From CAVYUC01 sp963783085 (lineage in GTDB: Bacteria; Bacteroidota; Bacteroidia; Bacteroidales; Prolixibacteraceae): a stretch of DNA of 64,000 nt. The notes under the pieces are model-generated. The model saw only the letters and a program-made list of their open reading frames with translations. It ran no database searches and was not told where the DNA came from. This document shows, piece after piece, positions 1 through 9,193 of this stretch; the stretch's first letter is position 1, and each line of letters starts with the position of its first letter. The DNA lies in the NCBI GenBank assembly GCA_963783085.1, contig CAWAMJ010000005.1, positions 248,001 to 312,000 of the forward strand, written 5' to 3'. The position numbers were made by a program, and so were the translations under genes.

Positions 1-2
1 AC

Positions 3-471
3 CAGGCGGCGGAAGCGACCGGCGCCGACGTGTTGATGTGTTCCTGCACCACGATGGGACCGGGAACCAGGGCTGCCCGGCAAATGATAAACAAACCGAT
101 ATTCAATATTGATGAGCCGATGGCAAACTGAAGCGGTGGCCAGCGGGACAAAATTGGGCATTTTGCAACCGTACCGACCAGTGCACCCGCCACGCGCGAC
201 GCCTCTGGAAATGGAAGCCGCGGAAACAGGAAAAAAAATCGAAATAAAAACGGTGATCAACGAAGCTGCATTCCAGCATTTGCTGAATGGCGAAGTTGAC
301 CGGCACAACGAACTAGTCCACATGGAACTGGAGAAACTTCAGCATGAGGTTGACGTGATCGTGTTGGGGCAAATCAGCCTGGCACAGATTCAATTTGAGG
401 CAAAAGTTCCGGTTTTGCAGGTGGCCGATTCCGGATTTGCCCACGCCAGAAAACTTTTGAATTCGAAATAG
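3..471 (+). pseudogene. Asp/Glu racemase-family protein, 5'-truncated by window edge and frameshifted
   Basis: The window opens inside a gene. Reading from base 3 gives a segment with ADVLMCSCTTMGPG and INKPIFNIDEPMAN, then a stop near 163. Similarity resumes in another frame with EAVASGTK, shifts again (ATVPTSAPATRD is readable only in a third frame, about 172-212), and returns for LEMEAAE through a C-terminus containing DVIVLGQISLAQIQFE and a final ADSGFAHA stretch. The Cys in the CSCTT segment and the Gly-rich C-terminal part fit the Asp/Glu/hydantoin racemase superfamily, which uses paired cysteines. At least three single-base shifts are needed to restore one protein. The stop lies 7 bp before the MFS gene, so the two were probably co-transcribed. 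Substrate is unknown. Confidence 0.6.
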
Positions 472-477
472 ATAAAA

Positions 478-1854
478 ATGGCAAACCTGCTTTCAATGGA
501 AAAAAAGACCAACAAAAGGTACATCTTAATCACACTGCTCTTTTTTCATACGGTGCATACCTACATGGACCGCATTTGTATTTCGGCTGCCAGCGAATCA
601 ATCAAATCCGATTTGGGCATCAGCGACCAAATGATGGGTTATATTTTTGGGATTTTTGCGCTTGGATATGCGTTGTTCCAAATTCCATCGGGCTGGCTTG
701 CCGATCATTATGGACCAAAAAAAGCTTTGACATGGGTCGTTGTGGCGTGGAGTTCATTCACCGCACTAACCGGCGCGGTCTGGAATACTGTTTCCCTTTT
801 GTTGGTCCGTTTTTTCTTTGGGGTCGGCGAGGCGGGCGCTTTTCCGGGCGCAACCAGGGCTTTCTATAATTGGGTGCCTGCAAAAGAGCGCGGGTTGGCA
901 AATGGGATTTTTCATTCCGGGGCAAGGATGGGGGCTGCCGTGTCGCTTTTTATCCTGCCATTCCTGATCCGCTGGTTGGCTGGAGGGCCGACATTCTTCA
1001 TCAATGGTGCGCTGGGGGTAATTTGGGTCGCAGTCTGGATATTTTGGTTTAAAGACAAACCAGCACAAAATAAACGGGTGAACAAAGCTTGAACTCGATT
1101 ATATTGAAAAAGGGATCGAAGAAACAGCGGGAAAAAGACGGCGGTGCCGCTTGCACATTTGCTGACTTCTTCAACCATGCTCCTAACGATGTTCCAGTAT
1201 ATCGCCAGCAACATTACCTTTTTTATCAGTTTTACCTGGTTGTTGCCTTATTTGGTACAGCAATGGGGTACAAGCGCTGAAGTTTATGCGCCCATTCCGC
1301 TCGTGTTTGGGATGTTTGCCCAATGGACTGCCGGTTGGCTAATGACGGTCATCTATGAACGCGGTTTTCCTGTATTGTCAAGGAAAATACCTGCGATTGC
1401 CGGTTTTTCGCTGGCTGTGGTTGGTTTGCTCGCCATCACGCAGGTCAGCAATTTATCGCCACTGTCGTTCGTTTTTCTGTTTTCCCTGGCAGTTTTTGGT
1501 GTTGAAATGACCATTTCACCAAGCTGGTCGCTGTGTATGGACATTGGCGGCGACAAATCGGGAACGGTTTCGGCAACCATGAACATGGCCGGCAATATTG
1601 GCTCTGCCTTCAGCGCAATTGTTTTTCCGTTTTTTATCGCACAGGTCACCATTCCTTTTTTTGCCGATTCAACAGGGACTGCCAATTCGTTTTTTGTATT
1701 TGCGGCAGCCGTCAACCTGCTCGCCATTTTCGCATGGCTCGGCATCGACCCCAACCGGAAGATCAGGGAAAATATCTTCCAAACAGGCGAAAGCCAGGTT
1801 CATCGTTTTCCTGTCGGTTATTTTTTTAATCACCATGGGGGCTTTGTTGTATAA
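478..1854 (+). pseudogene. MFS transporter, sugar-acid/ACS-like, frameshifted
   Basis: An inner-membrane permease of the major facilitator superfamily. The N-terminal half (478-1092) has six hydrophobic segments, the loop motif GWLADHYGPKKAL and the FFFGVGEAGAFPGA helix typical of the anion:cation symporter (hexuronate-type) group. Near 1090 the frame breaks: with one base less the reading continues ELDYIEKGIEETAG, and near 1132 it shifts again to KKTAVPLAHLL and the second six-helix half (1144 on). The last helix also reads better in another frame from about 1795, as FLSVIFLITMGALLYKF. Position between racemase and epimerase genes suggests uptake of a sugar acid or related product. Repeated breaks at short homopolymers could be real decay or sequencing error. 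Confidence 0.7.
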
Positions 1855-1873
1855 ATTTTTAATTGATCAAAAA

Positions 1874-2681
1874 ATGAAATTAGGAATCAGCAGTTATTCT
1901 TACACATGGGCAGTTGGCGTCAAAGGAAATTACCCGCCAAAGGCTCAGAAGCTTCGGCTTGCTTGGCGTTGGCAAACGAACTAAAGTATCACTGGTGCAA
2001 ATTGCCGATAACATGCCATTGCATGAAATGTCGGATGAGCGGATCGATAGCTCCTGGTAAAAAAGGCGGACGCAATACAAAATAGAACTGGAAGCTGGTG
2101 CAAACGGGATGACTGAAAGTCAACCTGGAAAAATATATTTCGATTGCGGAAAAAATGGGATCGCGAAATCCTGCGGTTTGCCATTGATGGAAAAGATTAT
2201 CATCCGGGAGTTTCACGATGTTATTCCAATGATCCGGAATGCCGAACCTGAATTAAAAAGCAGAAATATCATTCTGGCGCTTGAAAACCACGACCGTTTA
2301 TTTGCATCCGATTTTCTGAAAATAATCGAAATACGTTGATCATCCGAATGTAGGAATTTGCCTGGATTGCGCGAATCGCTGGGATTGGGCGAGGGATTTC
2401 AGGAGGTGGTAAAAACACTCGCACCGTACACCGTAAATTTTCATCTGAAAGAAGTTTTTATCAAACGCAAATACCACATGATGGGTTTCGACATTGAAGG
2501 AAGGCCGTTTGGCGAAGGTTGCCTGCCCCTGGAATGGATGCTCAAACAATTGCCTGTAAAATGTGAAACAGCCATTCTCGAACAATGGACACCACCGGAA
2601 GAAACCATCCAAAAAACAATGGAAAAAGAACGGGCGTGGGCAGAAAAAAGTATCGCATACCTGAAAAACTATTTTGACTGA
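1874..2681 (+). pseudogene. Sugar phosphate isomerase/epimerase-like TIM-barrel protein, multiply frameshifted
   Basis: The likely start at 1874 gives MKLGISSYSYTWAVG, the usual opening of xylose-isomerase-like TIM-barrel proteins. The reading then jumps frames several times: VSLVQIADNMPLHEMSDERI (about 1988-2047) runs into a TAA, IELEAGANGMTESQ follows, then IPMIRNAEPELKSRNI and ILALENHDRLFASDF, and finally TVNFHLKEVFIKRKYHM and the C-terminus ending at 2681. Together these cover about 270 residues with conserved ENHDR and HLKE metal-site regions. At least four indels or stops are present, so no functional product is expected if the sequence is right. It lies 13 bp before the first beta-lactamase-fold gene. 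Confidence 0.65.
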
Positions 2682-2694
2682 ATAAACCCGAAAA

Positions 2695-4020
2695 ATGAAA
2701 GTAGCTTTTTTTATTTTGACCGGTTTCATTTTGCTGATTTTGGCCGGTTATTCGCAAAAATCACATAAATCACCGAAAAGTGAAACTTTATATTTTCCCC
2801 CGCCCGATTCACTTGGCGGGTGGAGGACCTTGGAAAATGCGAAAGATATCAGGCAGATCACCAGCATCGATATTGATAAATTGGACAGCGCTTTCAATTT
2901 TATCCGTTCGACAACAAAGAATGGAGGCCTGCTGGTGGTGCGACATGGTTATCTGGTTTATGAAAATTATTTTGGTAAAGGACAACGGGATGCTACCCCG
3001 AACCTGGCTTCCTGTGGTAAATCATTTACGAGCATTGCGATTGGCATCCTGATTGACGAACACCCTGATTTGTTTCCACATGGTCTGGAGCAGAAAATAT
3101 TTACGCCGGAATATTTTCCACCGGAAGCATTCCCTCTTTCCGATCCGAAAATGGCTGAAATAAAACTCGGGCAGCTTTTAAGTTTTACGGCTGGCATCCG
3201 GGGCAACAATCCGGTGTACATCAATGGGAAACCTGCAACGATAGATCCAGTTGGTCCCGATGGTTGGTATGCGGGAGTCGATAAATTTGCCCTGGGAAAG
3301 GAAGACGGGGAAATCAACGGCGTTCCTTTCAGCACAAAAAAACTTTGGTGTGAACCCGGCGGCGGTTATTCCTATGCTACTGCTTCCATACATGACGCAT
3401 CCGTTATGCTACGATTTATTACCGGAATGGAACTGGAGGAGTATATTAAAAAACATTTCGCTGAATCTTTGGGCTGGGAACGTTGGGGATACGGGCGCAA
3501 CGACAAGCCGCTTGTTACCCATACACCGGGCGGTGGGAGTATCGCGTTGCGCGCAACTGACATGCTGCGTTTTTGTTATCTGCTCCTTCAGAAAGGAAAA
3601 TGGAAAGGTAAGCAAATTGTGCCGAAAGATTACATTCAAAAGGCAACAACGGCTTCACCATATAATCCGCATTATCCATACAGTTTGCAGTTCAACGTAA
3701 ATACGAATGGTGAACACAGCGAGTTACCGGACGATGCTTTTTGGAAAACCGGGTCAGGGGGCCATTGCTTTTTTATAGTTCCTTCACTCGATTTAATTGT
3801 GTGGAAGTTGGGCGGTCGCGGCGGTCAATACAGTACCACGGATACCGGTCTACCTGAACCGAAGCCATTGCCAAAAGCCACGCAGCCAATTAATACAGCA
3901 CCGGAATTTCAGGGAAATGTATATATTAAAACCCTTGAACTGGTAATCAACTCTATTGCGGAACATATCGAAATTAAGAAGGTTCCCCAAAAATCAAATA
4001 CAATAACTAAAATTGAATAA
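2695..4020 (+). CDS. Serine hydrolase, beta-lactamase/class C fold, exported (paralogue 1)
   Basis: A 441-residue protein with an N-terminal hydrophobic export signal (residues 3-20, no clear lipobox cysteine). It has a nucleophile motif S106-C-G-K109 of the SxxK type, a GGGYSYATASIHD segment where the YxN tyrosine is expected, and a GSGGHC segment in the KTG/HxG position. Family members include esterases, D-aminopeptidases and penicillin-recognising enzymes. Beside glycosidases and a sulfatase I infer an ester or amide hydrolase acting on glycan decorations, not antibiotic resistance. Its stop overlaps the next start by one base (TAATG), so the two are translationally coupled. It is closely similar over full length to the next gene, marking a tandem duplication. 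Confidence 0.75.
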   Translation: MKVAFFILTGFILLILAGYSQKSHKSPKSETLYFPPPDSLGGWRTLENAKDIRQITSIDIDKLDSAFNFIRSTTKNGGLLVVRHGYLVYENYFGKGQRDATPNLASCGKSFTSIAIGILIDEHPDLFPHGLEQKIFTPEYFPPEAFPLSDPKMAEIKLGQLLSFTAGIRGNNPVYINGKPATIDPVGPDGWYAGVDKFALGKEDGEINGVPFSTKKLWCEPGGGYSYATASIHDASVMLRFITGMELEEYIKKHFAESLGWERWGYGRNDKPLVTHTPGGGSIALRATDMLRFCYLLLQKGKWKGKQIVPKDYIQKATTASPYNPHYPYSLQFNVNTNGEHSELPDDAFWKTGSGGHCFFIVPSLDLIVWKLGGRGGQYSTTDTGLPEPKPLPKATQPINTAPEFQGNVYIKTLELVINSIAEHIEIKKVPQKSNTITKIE

Positions 4021-5312
4021 TGATGAAATTTTCACACTTTTTCTTATTAATTCTTGTGGTCCCGGTTCTTGGTTCCTGTACACAGAAATCCTCAGAATCG
4101 GCTGATAATGACGTTTATTTTCCACCACCCGATTCGCTTGGCGGATGGCGGACGTTAGATGATCCCAAAGATATCCGACAAATAACCGGAATCGATAAAG
4201 CAAAACTGGACAGCGCCTTCGATTTTGCGCGCGCGACAACAAAAAATGGCGGCCTGCTTGTTGTAAGGCACGGTTATTTGGTGTATGAACGTTATTTTGG
4301 TAAAGGACAGCGGGAAGCAACTCCAAATCTGGGTTCCTGCGGCAAGCCGTTTACCAGCATCTCCGTTGGTATTTTAATGGATGAACATCCTGAATTGTTT
4401 CCGCAGGGATTGGACCAAAAGATATTCACTCCCGATTATTTTCCAGCCAAAGCATTTCCATTGCCTGACCCGCGAATGGCGGATATCAAATTAGGGCAGC
4501 TTTTAAGCTTTTCTGCAGGCATTCGGGGGAACAATCCGGTATATGTTAACGGCCAACCACAGGAAATTGATCCGGTGGGCCCGGATGGATGGTATGCTGT
4601 GGTCGATGAATATACGTTAGGTATGGAGGAAGGAAGAATGTATAACGATGTGCCGTTCAGCACAAAAACCTTGTGGTGCGAACCCGGTGGTGGTTATTCC
4701 TACGCAACTGCCTCCATTCACGATGCCTCCATCATGTTGCGCTATATTACAGGAATGGAACTGGAAGAATACGTACAGCAGCATCTGGCCGAACCGCTTG
4801 GCTGGGGACGGTGGAGTTACGGCTACAAATATGCCTCAATGGTGAAACATACTCCCGGCGGCGGCGGCATAGCGCTCAGAAGTACCGATATGCTCCGGTT
4901 TTGTTACCTTCTCCTTCACCAGGGAAGCTGGAACGGGAAACAAGTGGTGCCGGAAGATTACGTCCGGGCAGCATCCTCAGCTTCACCATACAATCCGCAT
5001 TTCCCTTACAGCCTGCAATTTAACGTAAATACCAACGGAGAAAACAATGAATTACCAAACGATGCCTTTTGGAAAATCGGCTCCGGCGGACATTGCTTGT
5101 ACATCGTTCCATCGCTGGATTTGGTGGTTTGGAAAATGGGAGGTCGCGACGGCCAATATGGTGTCGGAGACAGCGGCCTTCCCGAACCTGAACCGGCGCC
5201 AAATGCTGAGCCACCGCTTCCCGGAGGACCTGAATACCCGGGAGATGTATATGTGAAAGCACTGGAAATGGTAATACAGTCGGTTGAAAACAGAGAAAGC
5301 AAAACGAAATAA
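4020..5312 (+). CDS. Serine hydrolase, beta-lactamase/class C fold lipoprotein (paralogue 2)
   Basis: A 430-residue tandem paralogue of the preceding gene. It keeps the PPPDSLGGWRTL opening, the SxxK nucleophile S106-C-G-K109, the GGGYSYATASIHD tyrosine region and GSGGHCLY near the C-terminus. Unlike its neighbour it has a clear SPII lipobox, VLGSC with Cys20, so it should be a lipoprotein of the periplasm or outer membrane. The first ATG (4020) is followed directly by a second ATG at 4023; either could serve. The coding sequence is intact, in contrast to the broken genes just upstream. The substrate is unknown; the glycan-degradation context favours a carbohydrate esterase or similar hydrolase. 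Confidence 0.75.
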   Translation: MMKFSHFFLLILVVPVLGSCTQKSSESADNDVYFPPPDSLGGWRTLDDPKDIRQITGIDKAKLDSAFDFARATTKNGGLLVVRHGYLVYERYFGKGQREATPNLGSCGKPFTSISVGILMDEHPELFPQGLDQKIFTPDYFPAKAFPLPDPRMADIKLGQLLSFSAGIRGNNPVYVNGQPQEIDPVGPDGWYAVVDEYTLGMEEGRMYNDVPFSTKTLWCEPGGGYSYATASIHDASIMLRYITGMELEEYVQQHLAEPLGWGRWSYGYKYASMVKHTPGGGGIALRSTDMLRFCYLLLHQGSWNGKQVVPEDYVRAASSASPYNPHFPYSLQFNVNTNGENNELPNDAFWKIGSGGHCLYIVPSLDLVVWKMGGRDGQYGVGDSGLPEPEPAPNAEPPLPGGPEYPGDVYVKALEMVIQSVENRESKTK

Positions 5313-5320
5313 TATAATCG

Positions 5321-6382
5321 ATGAAAATAAAAAATACATCCGCCGGCATCGTCGTATTGGTGCTGATATTCTTCACCTCGTGGAATTGCCGGGCCGTTTC
5401 ATTCCCCGATGATTTCCGGAATGATTTAGGTTACCAAACAGGTGATTCCGTTTTTGAGCAAAAACTGAAAAATGCATTAACTTATCTCGAAAGTGTTTGT
5501 GGTGAAGACGGGATTAAAAAGGTCGTTATTTTAAAAGACAGTAACATCATTTATAAAGGACCTGAAAGCGAGATTTCACAAAATGTGTGGTCGTGTACCA
5601 AATCCTTTACCAGTACTGTTTTGGGACTTCTGATTGCAGAAGGAAAATGCTCGCCGGACGATAACGTTTGGAAATACGTTCCGGAATTGAAAGAACATTA
5701 TCCGGATGTAACATTCCGTCATTTTGCTACCATGACTTCAGGTTACAAAGCTGTAGGCAATGATAAAATTGAAAATCACGGTCAAAGTACAACTCCTTTT
5801 CAACCTTCGCCCGAGCCGCTTTTTCCACCTGGTTCTGAATTCAGGTACTGGGATTCCGCGATGAATACTTTTGCTCTCGCGCTGACAAAAGTTGCCGGTA
5901 AGCCACTGAAGGAGTATTTTAAAGAAAAAGTAGCCGATCCAATTGGAATGAATCCCGAAAAATGGGACTGGAAAGATTTTGGGGAAATCGATGGGATTAC
6001 CATCAATGGCGGGGCCGGAAATAAAAGCAAAGGGATCTTTATTTCGGCTACTGAAATGGCAAAGTTTGGTCAATTGTTCCTGAACGACGGAAAGTACAAC
6101 GGGAAGCAAATTATCCCGTCGCAATGGATTGAAGAAGCCACTTCGGCGCAGGTGAAAAACATCGTGAAAAACGATGATACACCTTATGGTTTTAACTGGT
6201 GGACTTCCGAAACTTTTCCCGATGCCCCGAAAGGTACGTTTGCAGCCCTCGGATTCAACAATAACAAATGTATTGTAATCCCTGAGTGGAACGTAGTTAT
6301 TGTGCGGTTGGGGCTTGATGGTAACATCGACAATGACAAATGGAACAATTTTATAAAGTTGTTGGGCGACGCTTTTAAGTAA
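5321..6382 (+). CDS. Serine hydrolase, beta-lactamase fold, exported (diverged paralogue 3)
   Basis: A 353-residue member of the same fold, more distant from the two upstream copies. It has a signal segment (residues 8-23), an SxxK nucleophile S91-C-T-K94 followed by SFTSTVLGLLIAEG, the FRHFATMTSGY segment typical of 6-aminohexanoate-dimer hydrolase/EstB-like proteins, FRYWDSAMN at the second catalytic site and a C-terminal VIPEWNVVIVRLG strand. It starts 8 bp after the previous stop and is probably in the same operon. Three adjacent beta-lactamase-fold hydrolases in one catabolic run suggest a substrate with several ester- or amide-linked groups; this is inference. Confidence 0.75.
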   Translation: MKIKNTSAGIVVLVLIFFTSWNCRAVSFPDDFRNDLGYQTGDSVFEQKLKNALTYLESVCGEDGIKKVVILKDSNIIYKGPESEISQNVWSCTKSFTSTVLGLLIAEGKCSPDDNVWKYVPELKEHYPDVTFRHFATMTSGYKAVGNDKIENHGQSTTPFQPSPEPLFPPGSEFRYWDSAMNTFALALTKVAGKPLKEYFKEKVADPIGMNPEKWDWKDFGEIDGITINGGAGNKSKGIFISATEMAKFGQLFLNDGKYNGKQIIPSQWIEEATSAQVKNIVKNDDTPYGFNWWTSETFPDAPKGTFAALGFNNNKCIVIPEWNVVIVRLGLDGNIDNDKWNNFIKLLGDAFK

Positions 6383-6433
6383 AATTTAGTACGACTGAAA
6401 TAAGTGAGTGGATTTAAATTAAACCTATAAAAA

Positions 6434-7838
6434 ATGAATAACATGAGACGATTTATTTTATTAACTACCGGTTTTATCATTGGCTTTTTTGTGTTAATCG
6501 CAATGAAACTTCCTTCAAAAGAAACGCAGGGAATCAAACCATGGAATGAAAATCCGCGGTACTGGCAATACAACGGAAAACCGGTTCTTTTACTGGGGGC
6601 TTCCGACAATGATAATTTGTTTCAAAACGAAAATGTAAAATCCCATCTCGACAGTTTGGCGGCAGCCGGCGGCAATTATATCCGGAACACCATGAGCGAT
6701 CGCGATCCGGGAAACCAGCGGCCTTTTGCTGCTGTTTCCGGCGGGAAATATGATCTCAGCCGTTGGAATGACGAATACTGGCAGCGGTTTGAAAACTTAC
6801 TCCGCCTGGCTGAAGAACGGAATATTATTGTTCAGGTTGAAATATGGGATCGCTTTGATCATTCGCGCGACCCGTGGCTTTCCGATCCGTTTAATCCGGT
6901 AAACAATGTAAATTACACTTTCGAAGAAACCGGCCTCGACAGCATTTATCCGGCGCATCCGGGACAAAACAAACAACCTTTTTTCTTTTCGGTGCCCAGA
7001 ACTGAAAAATATTATTCCACTGCTGAATTTTCAGAAAGCATTTGTGAAAAAGGTTCTCGATGTTTCGCTCAACTACAACAACGTGCTGTACTGCATCGAC
7101 AATGAAACCAGCGGAACAGAGGAATGGGCGGTTTTCTGGGCCGATTTTATCCGGCAAAATTCCAATGGTAAAAAAGTGAACGTGACACAAATGTGGGATA
7201 ACTGGGATGTAAAATCTGAAATTCATAAACGCACGATCGACCATCCCGAGCGGTTTGATTACATCGATATTTCGCAAAATAGTCAGTTAACCGGCCGTGA
7301 GAACTGGAACAATGCACAATATGTTTTCAGCTATATCAAAAACAATCCGCGTCCGGTAAACAGTACTAAAATTTATGGCAGCGACAAGGGAAGCTGGCTG
7401 AGCCGCGGAATTACAACAGATCATGCAGTTCATACGTTCTGCCGCAATATTACCGGCGGATTTGCATCCAGTCGTTTTCACCGACCACCATCAGGACTCG
7501 GACTTAGCGAAACGTCCATCAACTGTATTAAAACAATCCGCAAAATCGAACAGAAAGTAAAAATGTGGGAAATTACCCCGCAAATGGAATTCCTGAAAGG
7601 AGATGAAGAAAACCGGGTTTATCTTTCTGCCAAAGAAGGTGAAAAGTACCTGGTTTATTTTACCAACGGTGGAAGCGCCCAACTCGATCTATCGGGAGAG
7701 AAAGGAAAATATTCAGTTTACTGGATTTCCACGGATGACGCCGAATGGAGCAAACCGCAGGGGTTGAGTGCCGGGGATTGGGTTGATTTGGATGCGGGAA
7801 ACCGCTCGAATTGTTTTGCGGTAGTACTTAAAAAATAA
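6434..7838 (+). pseudogene. Clan-A-like glycoside hydrolase (DUF4038-like), one frameshift
   Basis: The first part (6434-about 7020) has an N-terminal membrane or signal segment (residues 5-23), then RYWQYNGKPVLLLGASDND and a TIM-barrel pattern with VQVEIWDRFD. Near 7020 the frame shifts and the protein continues LNFQKAFVKKVLDVS, YCIDNETSGTEEW (the NE is the likely acid/base region) and a C-terminal beta domain ending at 7838. The restored protein would be about 465 residues, a normal length for putative endoglucanase/DUF4038 enzymes in polysaccharide utilisation loci. Only one single-base change is needed. It is followed after 11 bp by another predicted glycosidase. The exact GH family cannot be fixed by eye. 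Confidence 0.65.
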
Positions 7839-7849
7839 AAATCATTATA

Positions 7850-9193
7850 ATGAAAACCGGAAGACAGTTTTTTACCATTTTGTTTTTGCTGCTGCAATTT
7901 TCAGGTTGTAAACCTGACAAACAGGCTGAATCAAAAACCAGCGTTTCCATTCGCGATGGGAAATGGTATTTCAATGACAAAATTATCAATCAGGGTTCTC
8001 CTGCCGAAGGCTTGCTGATGAACGTGCGGATGGTCAATTCGGTGTTTGAAGACCGGGGCCCCAACATGCCGAAAGAACTCTCCGGATTCGATCCGGTGGC
8101 AAATACCGCCAAATTCGTTTCAGAAATTCCGGAGTACGTAAAAAGTGGCGTCAATGCATTTACCGTTTCCCTGCAGGGTGGTTTTCCGGGATATGAGGGC
8201 GCAGTCAATTCTGCATTTAATCCTGACGGAACACTCCGCGAAGAATACTTGCAGCGGGTTGAAAAAATAATCCGGACGTGCGACGCGAATAATGCAATAG
8301 TGATTCTTTCCTGTTTTTACCAGCGCCAGCATTCCCATTTATCAGCGTTAAACGGAAAGGAAAGTATAAAAAATGCACTGCAAAATGTGGTCAACCGGAT
8401 TACACAGAAAAAATTTACCAACGTTCTTTTGGAGGTTTCCAATGAATACCGGCACGGCGGCTATCGGAACTGGCCCGACGGTGATTGGCTGCTCAGCGAA
8501 GCCGGACAGGTGGAGCTGATCCAACTCGCCAAACAGCAAAATCCTTCATTGCTGGTAAGTACCAGCGGAATGGGCTCCGGAAGTATACACGAGTCGCTCA
8601 TCGAAGCTGCCGATTTTCTGCTGATACATTTCAACAATACATCGTTGAACGATTACGCAGCAAAAATAACGGAGTTAAAAAAGTTCGGCAAACCAATCGT
8701 TTGCAATGAAGACGATAAACTGCATGAGGCAGGAAAATTGGCGCTGGCGTTTTCCGTGCTTAACGGAAGCGGCTGGGGATACATGAATTCGCCCCAAAAT
8801 CAAAATGTTCCCTTTGAATTTGACGGAACAACCGACGATCCGGAAGTGTACGAAATGTTCAGAAATGTAACCACACCCGGTTATCAAATTAATCCTGATA
8901 TGGCCGATCAAACTTTTGTAATGATAACATCCCCGAGCGATGGACAGGTATTTACAACCGGGGAAAATTTGCGGGTTCAGGTCTCTGTTGTGAATCCGCC
9001 CGGTCCGAAGCCGTATTACATTGAAATTCTTTCGAATGATGAACCAGTAGCGCGAGCCAACGGGAAATCTCAGGCGACCTGGCTCCTGCAAAATCCGGGT
9101 TCCTTTGTTCTGAAAGCGGTTCTCAAAAATCAGAATGGAGAAGAATTGGTCCGTTCACCTCAGGCAGATATTATTGTGCAATCTAAAAAATGA
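7850..9193 (+). CDS. Predicted glycoside hydrolase lipoprotein with C-terminal Ig-like domain
   Basis: A 447-residue exported protein with an SPII lipobox (QFSGC, Cys20). Residues about 35-340 fit a TIM barrel: GVNAFTVSLQGGFPG early, LLEVSNEYRHGG with a candidate acid/base Glu in the NE pair, and FGKPIVCNEDDK with a candidate nucleophile region. From about residue 355, FVMITSPSDGQVFTTGE starts an immunoglobulin-like beta-sandwich. Its stop overlaps the next start by four bases (ATGA), so both genes are probably translated together. It likely acts at the outer membrane on oligosaccharides. I recognise no specific GH family. Confidence 0.65.
   Translation: MKTGRQFFTILFLLLQFSGCKPDKQAESKTSVSIRDGKWYFNDKIINQGSPAEGLLMNVRMVNSVFEDRGPNMPKELSGFDPVANTAKFVSEIPEYVKSGVNAFTVSLQGGFPGYEGAVNSAFNPDGTLREEYLQRVEKIIRTCDANNAIVILSCFYQRQHSHLSALNGKESIKNALQNVVNRITQKKFTNVLLEVSNEYRHGGYRNWPDGDWLLSEAGQVELIQLAKQQNPSLLVSTSGMGSGSIHESLIEAADFLLIHFNNTSLNDYAAKITELKKFGKPIVCNEDDKLHEAGKLALAFSVLNGSGWGYMNSPQNQNVPFEFDGTTDDPEVYEMFRNVTTPGYQINPDMADQTFVMITSPSDGQVFTTGENLRVQVSVVNPPGPKPYYIEILSNDEPVARANGKSQATWLLQNPGSFVLKAVLKNQNGEELVRSPQADIIVQSKK

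Noticed and set aside
103..306. Minus-strand open frame over the racemase fragment
   Set aside because: The plus strand shows racemase-family similarity across it; the minus translation has no recognisable pattern.
2695..6382. Antibiotic-resistance beta-lactamases
   Set aside because: The fold is shared, but the SCGK/SCTK motifs, lipoprotein anchoring and glycan-degradation context fit general serine hydrolases better.
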